Shown piece after piece: positions 1 to 8,204 of a stretch of DNA of 14,894 nt. Both the position numbers and the translations under genes were made by a program. This DNA is from DATFBY01 sp035253585. GTDB taxonomy: Bacteria; Gemmatimonadota; Gemmatimonadetes; Gemmatimonadales; Gemmatimonadaceae. Each line of letters begins with the position of its first letter. The first letter of the stretch is position 1. Location of the stretch: contig DATFBY010000080.1 of the NCBI GenBank assembly GCA_035253585.1, positions 1-14,894 on the forward strand. Reading direction: 5' to 3'. The notes beneath the pieces were generated by a model. That model saw only the letters and a list, made by a program, of their open reading frames with translations, was not told where the DNA came from and made no database searches.

Positions 1-2
1 CG

Positions 3-1550
3 GCCGCCCCAGGAACGCGCATCGGCGAGCCGAACGTGGTGGCCATGGCGTTCTTCTTCGCCTTCATCGCCGTGACGCTGGGCATCACTTATTGGGCGGC
101 CCGGCGGACGAAGACGACCGAGCACTTCTACGCAGCTGGCCGCTCCGTGAGCGCGGGCCAAAACGGATTCGCGTTGGCGGGGGATTACATGAGTGCTGCG
201 TCCTTCCTGGGGATCGCGGGCCTCGTTTCTACAACCGGCTTCGACGGCCTGATCTACTCGACCGGATGGCTCGGCGGCTGGCCTGTGGTGCTCTTCCTCA
301 TCGCCGAGCCGCTTCGAAATCTCGGTCGCTACACCTTCGCCGATGTCGTCGCGGCGCGTCTCAACCAGGCACCGGTCCGCATTGCCGCGGCGACGGGAAC
401 GCTGGCGACGGTGATCTTTTATCTGATCGCGCAAATGGTCGGCGCGGGCGGGTTGATCCGCCTGATGTTCGGCATCGACTACGAGCAGGCGGTGGTGATC
501 GTCGGCGCGGTCATGATCGCCTACGTGCTGTTCGGCGGGATGATCGCCACGACGTGGGTGCAGATCGTCAAGGCCGGACTCCTGTTGACCGGCGCGTTTC
601 TGCTCGCGGTGCTGGTGTTGGCGCGATTCGGCATGAGCCCCGCGGCGCTCTTCGGCGCGGCGGCCGAACGCTACGGCGCCGGCGTCTTGGCTCCCGGGAA
701 GCTGGTGTCGAATCCGCTGGACGCCATCTCGTTAGGCATGGCCCTGATGTTCGGCACGGCTGGATTGCCGCACATTCTCATGCGCTTCTACACGGTGCCG
801 GACGCCCGGGCGGCGCGCACCTCGGTGTTCTACGCGACGGGACTCATCGGGTTCTTCTACCTGATGACCTTCGTGCTCGGCTTCGGTGCGATGGTGCTCG
901 TGGGACCAGATACGATCCGCGCGGTCGACCGCGGCGGGAACATGGCCGCGCCGCTGTTGGCCGAGATGCTCGGCGGCACGCCGTTCCTCGGCTTCATCGC
1001 GGCCGTGGCGTTCGCCACCATCCTGGCGGTGGTTGCGGGGCTCACGCTGTCAGGCGCGGCCGCGCTTTCGCACGACCTCTGGGTGAACGTCGTCAGGCGC
1101 GGTCATGTCGACGCGAGCGAGCAGCTGCGCGTGGCGCGCGCCGCAACGTTGCTCCTCGGCGTGGCGGCGGTGCTGTTGGGAATCACCTTCAAGGGGCAGA
1201 ACGTCGCCTTCATGGTGTCGCTGGCCTTCGCCATCGCGGCGAGTGGCAACTTCCCTGCTCTCCTGCTCTCGATCTTTTGGCCGCGATTCACGACGGCCGG
1301 CGCGGTTAGCAGCATTACCGTGGGTACGCTGTCGACGCTGCTGCTGATCTACATTTCGCCGGCAATTCAGGTCGACGTCCTGCAACGCACGAGCGCCGCC
1401 TTCCCGCTCAAGAATCCGGCGCTGGTCACCATCCCGCTGGCCTTCGCTACCGGGATTCTCGTGTCACTCGTTAGGCGAGAGCCGGCCGCCGAGCGGAAGC
1501 ACGGGGCGCTGGCACGTCGGATGATGCTCGGGCCGGCCGCGGGCGAGTAG
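3..1550 (+). CDS. actP: Cation/acetate symporter ActP-like, 5' end cut by window edge
   Basis: This is a sodium:solute symporter (SSS family) of the ActP type, an inner membrane transporter that takes up acetate and related short carboxylates with a cation. The protein is almost entirely hydrophobic, with about a dozen membrane segments. It carries stretches I recognise from E. coli ActP: GDYMSAASFLGI, RNLGRYTFADV, YLIAQMVGAG, MFGTAGLPHILMRF, SVFYATG, AFATILAVVAGLTL and AFAIAAS.NFP. The frame is open to the left edge. A GTG (36) and an ATG (45) lie inside it, but the residues before them align with the segment preceding TM1 in ActP, so the true start, perhaps with the leader peptide E. coli ActP has, probably lies outside the window. 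It converges on the Ser/Thr kinase, with 9 bases between stop codons. Family membership is secure; acetate as substrate is inferred from similarity. Confidence 0.93.
   Translation, partial: AAPGTRIGEPNVVAMAFFFAFIAVTLGITYWAARRTKTTEHFYAAGRSVSAGQNGFALAGDYMSAASFLGIAGLVSTTGFDGLIYSTGWLGGWPVVLFLIAEPLRNLGRYTFADVVAARLNQAPVRIAAATGTLATVIFYLIAQMVGAGGLIRLMFGIDYEQAVVIVGAVMIAYVLFGGMIATTWVQIVKAGLLLTGAFLLAVLVLARFGMSPAALFGAAAERYGAGVLAPGKLVSNPLDAISLGMALMFGTAGLPHILMRFYTVPDARAARTSVFYATGLIGFFYLMTFVLGFGAMVLVGPDTIRAVDRGGNMAAPLLAEMLGGTPFLGFIAAVAFATILAVVAGLTLSGAAALSHDLWVNVVRRGHVDASEQLRVARAATLLLGVAAVLLGITFKGQNVAFMVSLAFAIAASGNFPALLLSIFWPRFTTAGAVSSITVGTLSTLLLIYISPAIQVDVLQRTSAAFPLKNPALVTIPLAFATGILVSLVRREPAAERKHGALARRMMLGPAAGE
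730..737 (+). repeat. CGTTAGGC octamer, first of six exact copies in the window
   Basis: The octamer CGTTAGGC occurs exactly at 730-737, 1469-1476, 5097-5104 and 13835-13842 on the plus strand and at 2751-2758 and 5874-5881 on the minus strand. A one-mismatch copy (CGTTAGGT) lies at 2579-2586. All lie inside genes, on both coding and template strands and in different reading frames, so codon choice alone does not explain them. Function is unknown. Confidence 0.6.
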
Positions 1551-1560
1551 TCGCGCGACT
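1549..1560. repeat. 12-bp perfect palindrome between convergent stop codons
   Basis: AGTCGCGCGACT reads the same on both strands. It covers the whole 9-base gap between the symporter TAG (1548-1550) and the kinase TGA (1562-1560) and part of both stop codons. There is no loop and no T-tract, so it is not a classical intrinsic terminator. It could be a protein-binding site or chance in CG-rich DNA. Confidence 0.5.
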
Positions 1561-3371
1561 CAGTATCCGAACCAGCTTCCTGCGCGCCCTGACACGGGCG
1601 TCGGCAAGGCAGCGCCGAAAAGCTCCTCCGATCGAACGTCGGCATCGATCGCGCCGAGCACGCGCTCGAGCTCTTCGCGCGCTTTGCCGACGCCCCAACG
1701 GTACACGAAGCCGTAGCCGAACATGGTGGCGCCACCGGCGATCACGGCCGCCGCAATTGCGGGAACCGCCAGCGCGAGGCCGCTGATCGCCAACAACTTT
1801 CCGGCGAGCACGGCTCCGGCTGCCCCTCCGCCGACTCCGAATCCGCCTCCAAATCCGGCGGCCGTTCGCCAATTGATGCGGACGCTCCGACGAAGGTCGA
1901 GTGACAGCTCCACTTCGCAGGCCTGGGGATCGAGTGGCGCGGCGCGCAGCGTCGCGCGCAGCTGCTTCGCGTAGCAGTTGTAGCGCGTGTACGTCCACGC
2001 GTACGGGTAATCGACCATCGACGGGATCTCGAACAGCATCACGCCGCCATCGAGCGGATGCGCGCCCATTGTCCCGTTGAACGCGGCGCTGAACGGTTGA
2101 CCCTGCAGCACTCTTCCGATTGCCTGGAGCACGCGCTTCTTGTCGCCCTTGATCACACGCGTGACCGTGAGGGTGCGATCGGTCTGTCCGAGCAGTCGCT
2201 TCGCCGTGTGCTCTTCCCACTCCGGTAAATCACTGCGGGCCGCGACGGTCTCGGGTCGCTTCATCTCGGCCAGTGCAAGCGCGACGAACTGCCGCGAGAT
2301 CCCCGCCTCGACCGCGGCCTCTTCGACGTCGCGCACCCGATAGCCACCGGTGGGAACCGCGGCGGTCGCCATACCGTCGTTTGCACCGCGTCGAGTGCGC
2401 GCCTCCAGCTTCTGTGCGGCATCGGCTTGCAGCTGCGCCGCACGCTGCCAAACGCCGGCGGCTTGCTCCTCGGTGAGCATGGCGTAGGCGCCGGAGTTGC
2501 CGGTGGCGACTTCGACCTCGGCCGCCAGCAGCGCCTTGCCGAGTGCGTCCGCCAATGCCTCGCCGTTGGGATGACGCTCGTTAGGTGATTTGAGCAGGCA
2601 GCGGTCGATGACGGCGGCCACCGCGCGTGGAACGTCGGCGGCAATGGCACGAAGCTCGGGAGCGGGCCGCGTGGCGTGGGCCACCAATACGGCGGAAACG
2701 TTGCTCTCGTCGAACGGAAGTCGGCCGCTCAATAGATAAAATCCGACGACGCCTAACGAGTACAGATCGCTCCGCCCATCCAGGTGCTCCCCGGCGACCT
2801 GCTCGGGGCTCATGTAGTGCACGGTCCCGAGAACCGAGCCGTCCTGCGTCAGGCGCGGGTTGGCCTCGACTCGAGCGATGCCGAAATCGGTTACCATCGT
2901 GCGCCCGGTGGCGCGCTCGACCAGGATGTTCTCCGGTTTGACGTCGCGGTGCACCACGCCGCGTGCGTGCGCGTAGGCCAGTGCCCAAGCTGCCTCGCGT
3001 AGGTGTCGCACCGTATCGGCAACCGGGAGCGGACCGCGGTCACGAACGCGCTCTCCAAGCGACTCGCCGTCCACATAGGCCATGACGAAGAAGGCGTGGC
3101 CATCGGCCTCATCGGCACGGTAGATCGGAACGATGTTGGGATGCGAGAGATTGGCCGCGGTACGCGCCTCGCGCAGGAAGCGCTCGCGAATCTCCGGCTG
3201 TGCGCTGAGCTGCGGCGGCAAAACCTTGATGGCGACCGGCCGGTCGAGCCGCACGTCGCGCGCGAGAAGCACGACGCCCATCCCCCCACGGCCAAGCTCG
3301 CGCTCGATGGTGTACTGTCCGCCGATCGCTGCCTGCAGCGCGGCGAACTCGCTCATCACTCGGTCGCCCAT
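1560..3371 (-). CDS. Membrane-anchored Ser/Thr protein kinase with unusual C-terminal module
   Basis: A Hanks-type serine/threonine protein kinase (603 aa from this ATG). The catalytic domain spans about residues 20-283 and looks active: glycine loop GRGGMG (27-32), VAIK lysine K49, catalytic loop HRDVKPEN (from H141), DFG (162-164) and SPE in place of APE (188-190). Then come a predicted helical segment (about 298-370, including a DVEEAAVEAGIS stretch), a mixed region (about 385-500) of no family I can name, and a Gly/Ala-rich hydrophobic stretch (about 505-555) likely to form a membrane hairpin. No extracytoplasmic PASTA-type sensor follows. The ATG at 3371 has GAGG 4 bases upstream; GTG 3374 and ATG 3356 are alternatives, the last giving an N-terminus of usual length. 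It lies 15 bases after the histidine kinase stop codon, so the two are probably co-transcribed. Confidence 0.93.
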   Translation of the reverse strand: MGDRVMSEFAALQAAIGGQYTIERELGRGGMGVVLLARDVRLDRPVAIKVLPPQLSAQPEIRERFLREARTAANLSHPNIVPIYRADEADGHAFFVMAYVDGESLGERVRDRGPLPVADTVRHLREAAWALAYAHARGVVHRDVKPENILVERATGRTMVTDFGIARVEANPRLTQDGSVLGTVHYMSPEQVAGEHLDGRSDLYSLGVVGFYLLSGRLPFDESNVSAVLVAHATRPAPELRAIAADVPRAVAAVIDRCLLKSPNERHPNGEALADALGKALLAAEVEVATGNSGAYAMLTEEQAAGVWQRAAQLQADAAQKLEARTRRGANDGMATAAVPTGGYRVRDVEEAAVEAGISRQFVALALAEMKRPETVAARSDLPEWEEHTAKRLLGQTDRTLTVTRVIKGDKKRVLQAIGRVLQGQPFSAAFNGTMGAHPLDGGVMLFEIPSMVDYPYAWTYTRYNCYAKQLRATLRAAPLDPQACEVELSLDLRRSVRINWRTAAGFGGGFGVGGGAAGAVLAGKLLAISGLALAVPAIAAAVIAGGATMFGYGFVYRWGVGKAREELERVLGAIDADVRSEELFGAALPTPVSGRAGSWFGY

Positions 3372-3386
3372 CACGCCTCGAATGAC

Positions 3387-6300
3387 CTACGGAGCGGCGC
3401 GAAGCCGGACTCTCACCGTCGTACCGCGCCCCTGAGTGCTGTCGATTGAAATGTCTCCGCCCCAACCTTCGACGAGCTGCCGGCTGATTGCTAGTCCTAG
3501 CCCGCTACCGCTGGTGCGTGTGGAAAAGTGCGGCTCGAAGATGCGTGGTAACACGGTGGCGGCGATCCCGTGCCCGTCGTCCTGCACTTCGATCACGACG
3601 TGGTCGTCCACGCGCGAGCCGCGGAGGTCCACGCGCCGCGCCGACGCGTGACGCGCGTTCTCGAGCAGATTGAGCAGCACCTCGTGCAGCTCCTCCTTGC
3701 GAGCCATGGCTGGGAGGGAGCTCTCGACGCCGCTCACGTGCCACGCCACGCCGTCGCGTCCCATGCGCTCCAACTCGACCACGTCACGAGCGACGGCCGC
3801 GACGTCTGTCGGCTGAGCGGGCAACCGTTCGGCCGGCGCGGTACCGTAGCGGCTGAAGCCGCGCGCGATCTCATCCAACCTGTCGATCTCCGCCAGAATG
3901 CGAGAGACGTTCTGCTCCAGGATCGCGTCGAAGTCCGGCCGCGCGTCCGCATGCGCGCGCTTGAGGTGCTGGACACCGAGTCGAATTGGCGTAAGCGGAT
4001 TCTTGATCTCGTGCGCGACCTGCCGTGCCATTTCCCCCCACGCGAGGACGCGCTGCGCACGGGCCAATTCGCTCACGTCATCGAGGGTGATGACCGCGCC
4101 GCGGCTACCGCCTGACAACCGCGTCAGGCGTGCGTGGTGCTGCCGCCCGTCGATCACCAGGTCGAACTCCTCCTCATCCTCGCTCCCTGCGAGAAAATTG
4201 CGCGCGCGTTCGGCCAACTCCGGTGCCAGAACGGCATCCAGCGACGTCCCCGGCGCCACCTCCGTTCCGAGCAGAAGCTCGGCCTGTGGATTGGCGAGCG
4301 TCACCTCGCCTTCGTTGCCGATTGCGATCACGCCGCTGGCGACGTTTCGAAGGACGGTGGACGTACGGCGCTGCGCCGCCTCGAGTGCTGCCTGACTTTC
4401 ACCCAGGTCCGAGGCCATCCGTCGAAACGCGGAAAATACAGGAACGAATTCCGCCGGCGGCGTTCCCGCCAGTCGCGGCTCGCGCTCGCCACCGGCGATC
4501 GCCAGCGCGGCCCTCCGGAGCCGGCCAATCGGCTCGGCCAGCGATCGAGCGGCGACTCCACTCAACACCAGCGCGCCGAACCCGCCGAGCACCGTCGCAA
4601 AGAGGACCAGGACGCCGAGGTCGCGCCGCCGCTGTTGGAGTGCGTACTCACTACCGCGCGCCGGCGCCGCCAAAACCAGCCGCTCCTCTCCACTCTCGGC
4701 GATTGCACGAAATCCGAAGAGCGCGTCGACGTCGCCCACGCGCTCGACGCCACTCACGTTCACTTCGCGACCCGCCTCGAGAGCGGAATGCACCCGCGGC
4801 TCGAGCAGTCGACCCGTCGGCGCCAGCTCCTCGAACACCGGATTCGACGACTGCGTCAACACGCCCGTGCGGTATATGAGGAGCGGCGTGTCGAGTCGGC
4901 CACCGGTGTTCTCCAGCCTCTCGGTGTCACCACCCACCGCTACGGTTCGGAGAAGCTCACGGACCAGCAGCTCGCGTGACTGACGGTCTTCCTGCTGGAG
5001 CCGGCGGTAGCTCCACAGCGCGAAGATCGCCGCCGGGACCACGAAGAAGGCAAAGAGCGCGACGGTGAGCCGGGACCGGAAGCTCGAGGTCCATCTCGTT
5101 AGGCGGCCACGCAGCCAACGGCCGAACGAGTCATCGGCGAGCACGGTGAACGTCCAGAGTCCAATCAGGATCAACAGGTCGAGCAAGACCACGAGCGCGC
5201 CGCGCTCGACCAGAACGTCCAGCGTGCGAATCTCCACTTCGATGTGCGCCCGCGCCGCGCCTCGTGCCGTGGTCACGATGCGATCGCCGTGAAGCTCCGT
5301 ACCTTCGCGATACCAATGCGTTACACCTTCGCGCACCGGTCGCGTCGGATCGAGCTCGACCAGCGACATCGCGTATGGCGGCTCACCGGCATCGCGCGAC
5401 TCCAGGCCGAGCAGCGTGATGAACGGGTCGTCGGGAATCAACCTGGTGCGAGGCGCGACCACGACGGTGGTGACGCTGCTGTCTTCGTGCGGCACCGCGA
5501 GTACGTGAAAGAGTCCCGGTGTCCCCATGATCGGCGCGATGACCGGCCGACCACGGTTGAGCGCCTCGGCAACCAGACCGCTCACTTCACCCGACGGCGA
5601 TTCGAATTCGGCCAGCGATAGATCGGCACGCGGTGGTCCACCCGCGCCCCAGCTCATGAGCTCCATCGGATAGCCAGTGCCGACGAGATCCGAGCGCACA
5701 AACTGTCGAAGCAGGTCGCCCTCGGTGCGCGGAGGCGGAGACGCTCTGAGCGCGTCGCTGAATCGCTGGAGTGCATCGCAGACGCTCGGGTCCTCCAGGT
5801 TGAGCGCGGCGACGTCACGCTCGGCAAGCGCGACACGTCCGCGTACGCCGGCATTCCAGGTGAGTGTCGTCGCGCCTAACGCGGCCACGCTTCCGGCCGT
5901 GAGAATGATCGCGCGGTGTCGGCGCGTCAGCGCCAGCACGCCTATCACCACGATCCACATCACGGTGTACCAAGCCGGCCATCGTCCGGCGGAATCGAGC
6001 GCCATCGGGCCAATGAGCGCGGCGAGCGCTGCCAAAACGGGCGCCAGCCACGAGGGAGCGCCGCGCGATGGGCCCAAGGCGGCACCGCCGACCGCCGCCG
6101 CGGCCAGCAGCAAGGCTGTCGCCGCGAGAAAGAGGGCGATCTCCCAGCCGAGCCATAGCCCGGGAGTCACTCCGCCCGGCGGTGACGCCACACCGCGCGC
6201 CAGGTCGCGCAGCAAGAATGGCCCAGCGACCATGAGCGCGAGCACGATCCCCAGTGCCGCCCACCGCGAGCGAACGCGCACCCGCGCGCGCAGCAGCAGT

Positions 6301-7391
6301 AGCAGCGCGAGCAGCAGCAAGACGCCCGCGATCGCCAGCGCCCCGACAGTGGCGGTGAATGCGCCGCCGATTCTGGCGAAGTAGACGGTGGGGTCGAACA
6401 GCGGCGAGGCGCTGGAAAAAGTGCTCAGCGGAAGGAACGCGAGCGCAGCGAGACCGAAGCCCAGCGGCAGGAGCCGAAGCCCGACTCGACGCGTCGTTCG
6501 CCACACCGCCGTGAGGAGGAGGACGAACGCGACAGCGAGCACCGCGGCGAGCGTCTCGCGTGCCATGATCAGCGATTGGAGCCGCGCCTCTTCTCTCGAG
6601 GGCGGCATGGCGACGGCGCGGAACAGCACGCGTCCGCCCGGCGCGTAGGACATCACCGAATCTGCATCGACGGTGTCGTTCGGGAGGCGCTCGAACCGCC
6701 TGACGCGAGTGGCCGACGCCACTCGCTCCGACATCGTGTGAGCAAGCTCATCGGCCGGCGGCTCGGCATGCACGACTGCCATTGCGATCGCACGCTGATC
6801 TCCCCGCTCGGCCGCAACGTAGAGCGTCGTGTAGAACGGCGTCACCGCGACGCCGAGCGAGTCACGGAGTGAGTCGAGTGGAACGTACATCTGGCCGACC
6901 CATGCGCGCGGCACTCCGCTACGCGTGAGAACGACCGCTCGCTCCCTAGGACGCGGCAGCAGCCCGGCGAGCGCGCGGAAGGCATCGTCGTCATCCGGCG
7001 GCGCATCGAGCGCGCGGGTCGCCAGCGTTCGGAGCGACGCCTCCGTTGTTTCGAAGGCGCGGGTGAGCGACGAGGCGCTGCCGCGTACGATCTCGCGCTC
7101 GTATGCGGGCCAGTCGTGCTCGATACTCGACAACGTGCGCGCGGTGAGCGATGCGGCGAGCACGAACAGCATCATCGAAATCCAGGCCCCCAGCGTCCAC
7201 GCATGCCCGCGCGAGCGGTTGCGCAGTCCGAGGATGACGGCGACCGCGGTAGCGCCAGCGGTGAGGAGGAGGTAGCGTAAGGCCGGTGTACGAAGCCAGA
7301 GCGCGCCGCTCAGCAGCGCGACGCCAAGCGCCACGTGCGCCGCGTGCACGGCGGTGGACGCGCGCACGCTTCCCTCTCGTCGCCCGCGCAT
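3387..7391 (-). CDS. Very large NtrY-like membrane sensor histidine kinase
   Basis: A 1334-aa sensor histidine kinase. The C-terminal part (about 775-1334) has NtrY layout: membrane segment (775-794), extracytoplasmic domain (about 795-922), membrane segment (923-945), HAMP-like linker (946-998), PAS-like domain (about 1006-1105), and a dimerisation domain with H-box AHEIKNPLTP (phospho-accepting H1127). The ATPase domain has N-box NLLENARHAS (N1245), DDGHGI (1271-1276), FEPHFST (from 1285) and GSGLGL (1295-1300). The first 770 residues are extra: three N-terminal hydrophobic segments, a soluble region (about 86-275), a block of seven or eight segments (279-512), another soluble region (about 513-730) and a further segment (731-750). 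NtrY is usually a little over half this length. No response regulator is in the window. The ATG has GAGG 8 bases upstream. The signal sensed is unknown; nitrogen control should not be assumed from the NtrY resemblance. Confidence 0.93.
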   Translation of the reverse strand: MRGRREGSVRASTAVHAAHVALGVALLSGALWLRTPALRYLLLTAGATAVAVILGLRNRSRGHAWTLGAWISMMLFVLAASLTARTLSSIEHDWPAYEREIVRGSASSLTRAFETTEASLRTLATRALDAPPDDDDAFRALAGLLPRPRERAVVLTRSGVPRAWVGQMYVPLDSLRDSLGVAVTPFYTTLYVAAERGDQRAIAMAVVHAEPPADELAHTMSERVASATRVRRFERLPNDTVDADSVMSYAPGGRVLFRAVAMPPSREEARLQSLIMARETLAAVLAVAFVLLLTAVWRTTRRVGLRLLPLGFGLAALAFLPLSTFSSASPLFDPTVYFARIGGAFTATVGALAIAGVLLLLALLLLLRARVRVRSRWAALGIVLALMVAGPFLLRDLARGVASPPGGVTPGLWLGWEIALFLAATALLLAAAAVGGAALGPSRGAPSWLAPVLAALAALIGPMALDSAGRWPAWYTVMWIVVIGVLALTRRHRAIILTAGSVAALGATTLTWNAGVRGRVALAERDVAALNLEDPSVCDALQRFSDALRASPPPRTEGDLLRQFVRSDLVGTGYPMELMSWGAGGPPRADLSLAEFESPSGEVSGLVAEALNRGRPVIAPIMGTPGLFHVLAVPHEDSSVTTVVVAPRTRLIPDDPFITLLGLESRDAGEPPYAMSLVELDPTRPVREGVTHWYREGTELHGDRIVTTARGAARAHIEVEIRTLDVLVERGALVVLLDLLILIGLWTFTVLADDSFGRWLRGRLTRWTSSFRSRLTVALFAFFVVPAAIFALWSYRRLQQEDRQSRELLVRELLRTVAVGGDTERLENTGGRLDTPLLIYRTGVLTQSSNPVFEELAPTGRLLEPRVHSALEAGREVNVSGVERVGDVDALFGFRAIAESGEERLVLAAPARGSEYALQQRRRDLGVLVLFATVLGGFGALVLSGVAARSLAEPIGRLRRAALAIAGGEREPRLAGTPPAEFVPVFSAFRRMASDLGESQAALEAAQRRTSTVLRNVASGVIAIGNEGEVTLANPQAELLLGTEVAPGTSLDAVLAPELAERARNFLAGSEDEEEFDLVIDGRQHHARLTRLSGGSRGAVITLDDVSELARAQRVLAWGEMARQVAHEIKNPLTPIRLGVQHLKRAHADARPDFDAILEQNVSRILAEIDRLDEIARGFSRYGTAPAERLPAQPTDVAAVARDVVELERMGRDGVAWHVSGVESSLPAMARKEELHEVLLNLLENARHASARRVDLRGSRVDDHVVIEVQDDGHGIAATVLPRIFEPHFSTRTSGSGLGLAISRQLVEGWGGDISIDSTQGRGTTVRVRLRAAP

Positions 7392-7416
7392 CGGTTGAAC
7401 CTCACCGCGATCAGTG
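7392..7416. promoter_or_regulatory. Very short divergent intergenic region
   Basis: Only 25 bases separate the start codons of the divergent histidine kinase (7391, minus) and creatininase-like gene (7417, plus; 22 bases if it starts at GTG 7414). The kinase ribosome-binding GAGG (plus-strand 7400-7403) occupies part of it. Neither promoter fits in this gap, so each must lie within the start of the opposite gene. I see no convincing -35/-10 pair. Confidence 0.4.
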
Positions 7417-8175
7417 ATGACTCAGCCCCTCCCGGCTCTCGAGCCTGACGACGCGCGCGCGCCGCGACTGTTGAAGGACATGCATCCCGCCGCCGTCGCG
7501 TCGGTGGTCGCCGGCGATCCGCGATTGATCGTACCCGTCGGCACCTGCGAACAGCATGGACCGCATCTCCCGCTCGGCACAGCGACGATAATCGCCGAGC
7601 GTCTGGCGGACGACCTGTCGGCCCAGTTCGGCGTCATTCGCGCACCTACGGTCGAGTACGGCGTGAACGTGCAGTCCGAGCGTGACTTCCCCGGCAACGC
7701 ATCGGTGCGGCGCAAGACGCTGCACCGGCAGCTCAACGATTTGCTCGCGTCGTGGGAGGCATCGGGCTTCCGGGAATTTATCCTGCTCACCGCCCACGAT
7801 CACGACCCGCACCAGGAGGCGATGGCGACGGTCATCACGAAGGTGTCGCGCGTGCGGATGGTGGATCTGTTCGCCGTGAACATCAGCGATCTCCTCGAAG
7901 GACAGCACGAGCACATGCACGGTGATGAGGTCGACACGTCGCTGATGCTCTACCTCGCGCCGCATCTCGTTCACATGGAGCTGGCACACGATGAGATGAT
8001 GTCGCGTGAGGAGTTGCGTCGTTACCGGCGTGGTTGGCTTCGCGTCCCCAGACAGAGCGCGGGGTCGATCGGACGTCCGACACTTGCCACAGCGGCGAAA
8101 GGTCACGCCATTTACGAGCGTATTCGCGACCGCATCAGCACGCGAATCTTCCTCTCCCCCGCGGCGGTCGATTAG
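7417..8175 (+). CDS. Creatininase-family (creatinine amidohydrolase-like) protein with altered metal site
   Basis: A 252-aa protein of the creatininase superfamily, which includes creatininase, a formamidopyrimidine hydrolase and the mycofactocin maturation peptidase MftE. These are cytoplasmic two-metal amidohydrolases. Family landmarks are the strand IVPVGT leading into EQHGPHLPLGT (E45, H47), LTAHDHD (H127, H129) at the usual NGH site, and HGDEVDTSLML (H168, E171), matching the family's HAGExETS. The residue after LPLGT is normally the bridging metal ligand Asp but is Ala here (A56), and the NGHGGN loop has become AHDHDP. This may be a distinct subfamily, with extra His/Asp residues taking over, or may not hydrolyse at all. 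The start is ATG 7417 or GTG 7414; neither has a good ribosome-binding site. An ATG at 7480 also precedes the conserved core. The next gene starts 29 bases after the stop. The substrate is unknown. Confidence 0.85.
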   Translation: MTQPLPALEPDDARAPRLLKDMHPAAVASVVAGDPRLIVPVGTCEQHGPHLPLGTATIIAERLADDLSAQFGVIRAPTVEYGVNVQSERDFPGNASVRRKTLHRQLNDLLASWEASGFREFILLTAHDHDPHQEAMATVITKVSRVRMVDLFAVNISDLLEGQHEHMHGDEVDTSLMLYLAPHLVHMELAHDEMMSREELRRYRRGWLRVPRQSAGSIGRPTLATAAKGHAIYERIRDRISTRIFLSPAAVD

Positions 8176-8204
8176 GAACACGCATCACTACGCCGGGTAT
8201 CAAC

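Noticed and set aside
92..1309. 405-aa plus-strand frame overlapping the ActP-like gene
   Set aside because: Arg/Gly-rich shadow in another frame of a clear transporter.
4130..4979. Two overlapping plus-strand frames of 249 and 281 aa opposite the histidine kinase
   Set aside because: Both are antisense to the conserved kinase and have Arg/Pro-rich low-complexity sequence with no recognisable domain.
6285..6330. CAG/GCAG-rich low-complexity stretch
   Set aside because: On the coding (minus) strand it encodes a leucine-rich membrane segment of the histidine kinase; the repetition follows from leucine codons.
7408..7424. Possible imperfect palindrome (TCAGT...ACTCA) at the divergent start region
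   Set aside because: The arms are only five bases with a mismatch and overlap the start codon; not better than chance.
8034..8204. N-terminal extension of the secreted-protein frame upstream of 8205
   Set aside because: It overlaps the creatininase-like gene, and a clean signal peptide begins at 8205/8214, so the extension is not real coding sequence.
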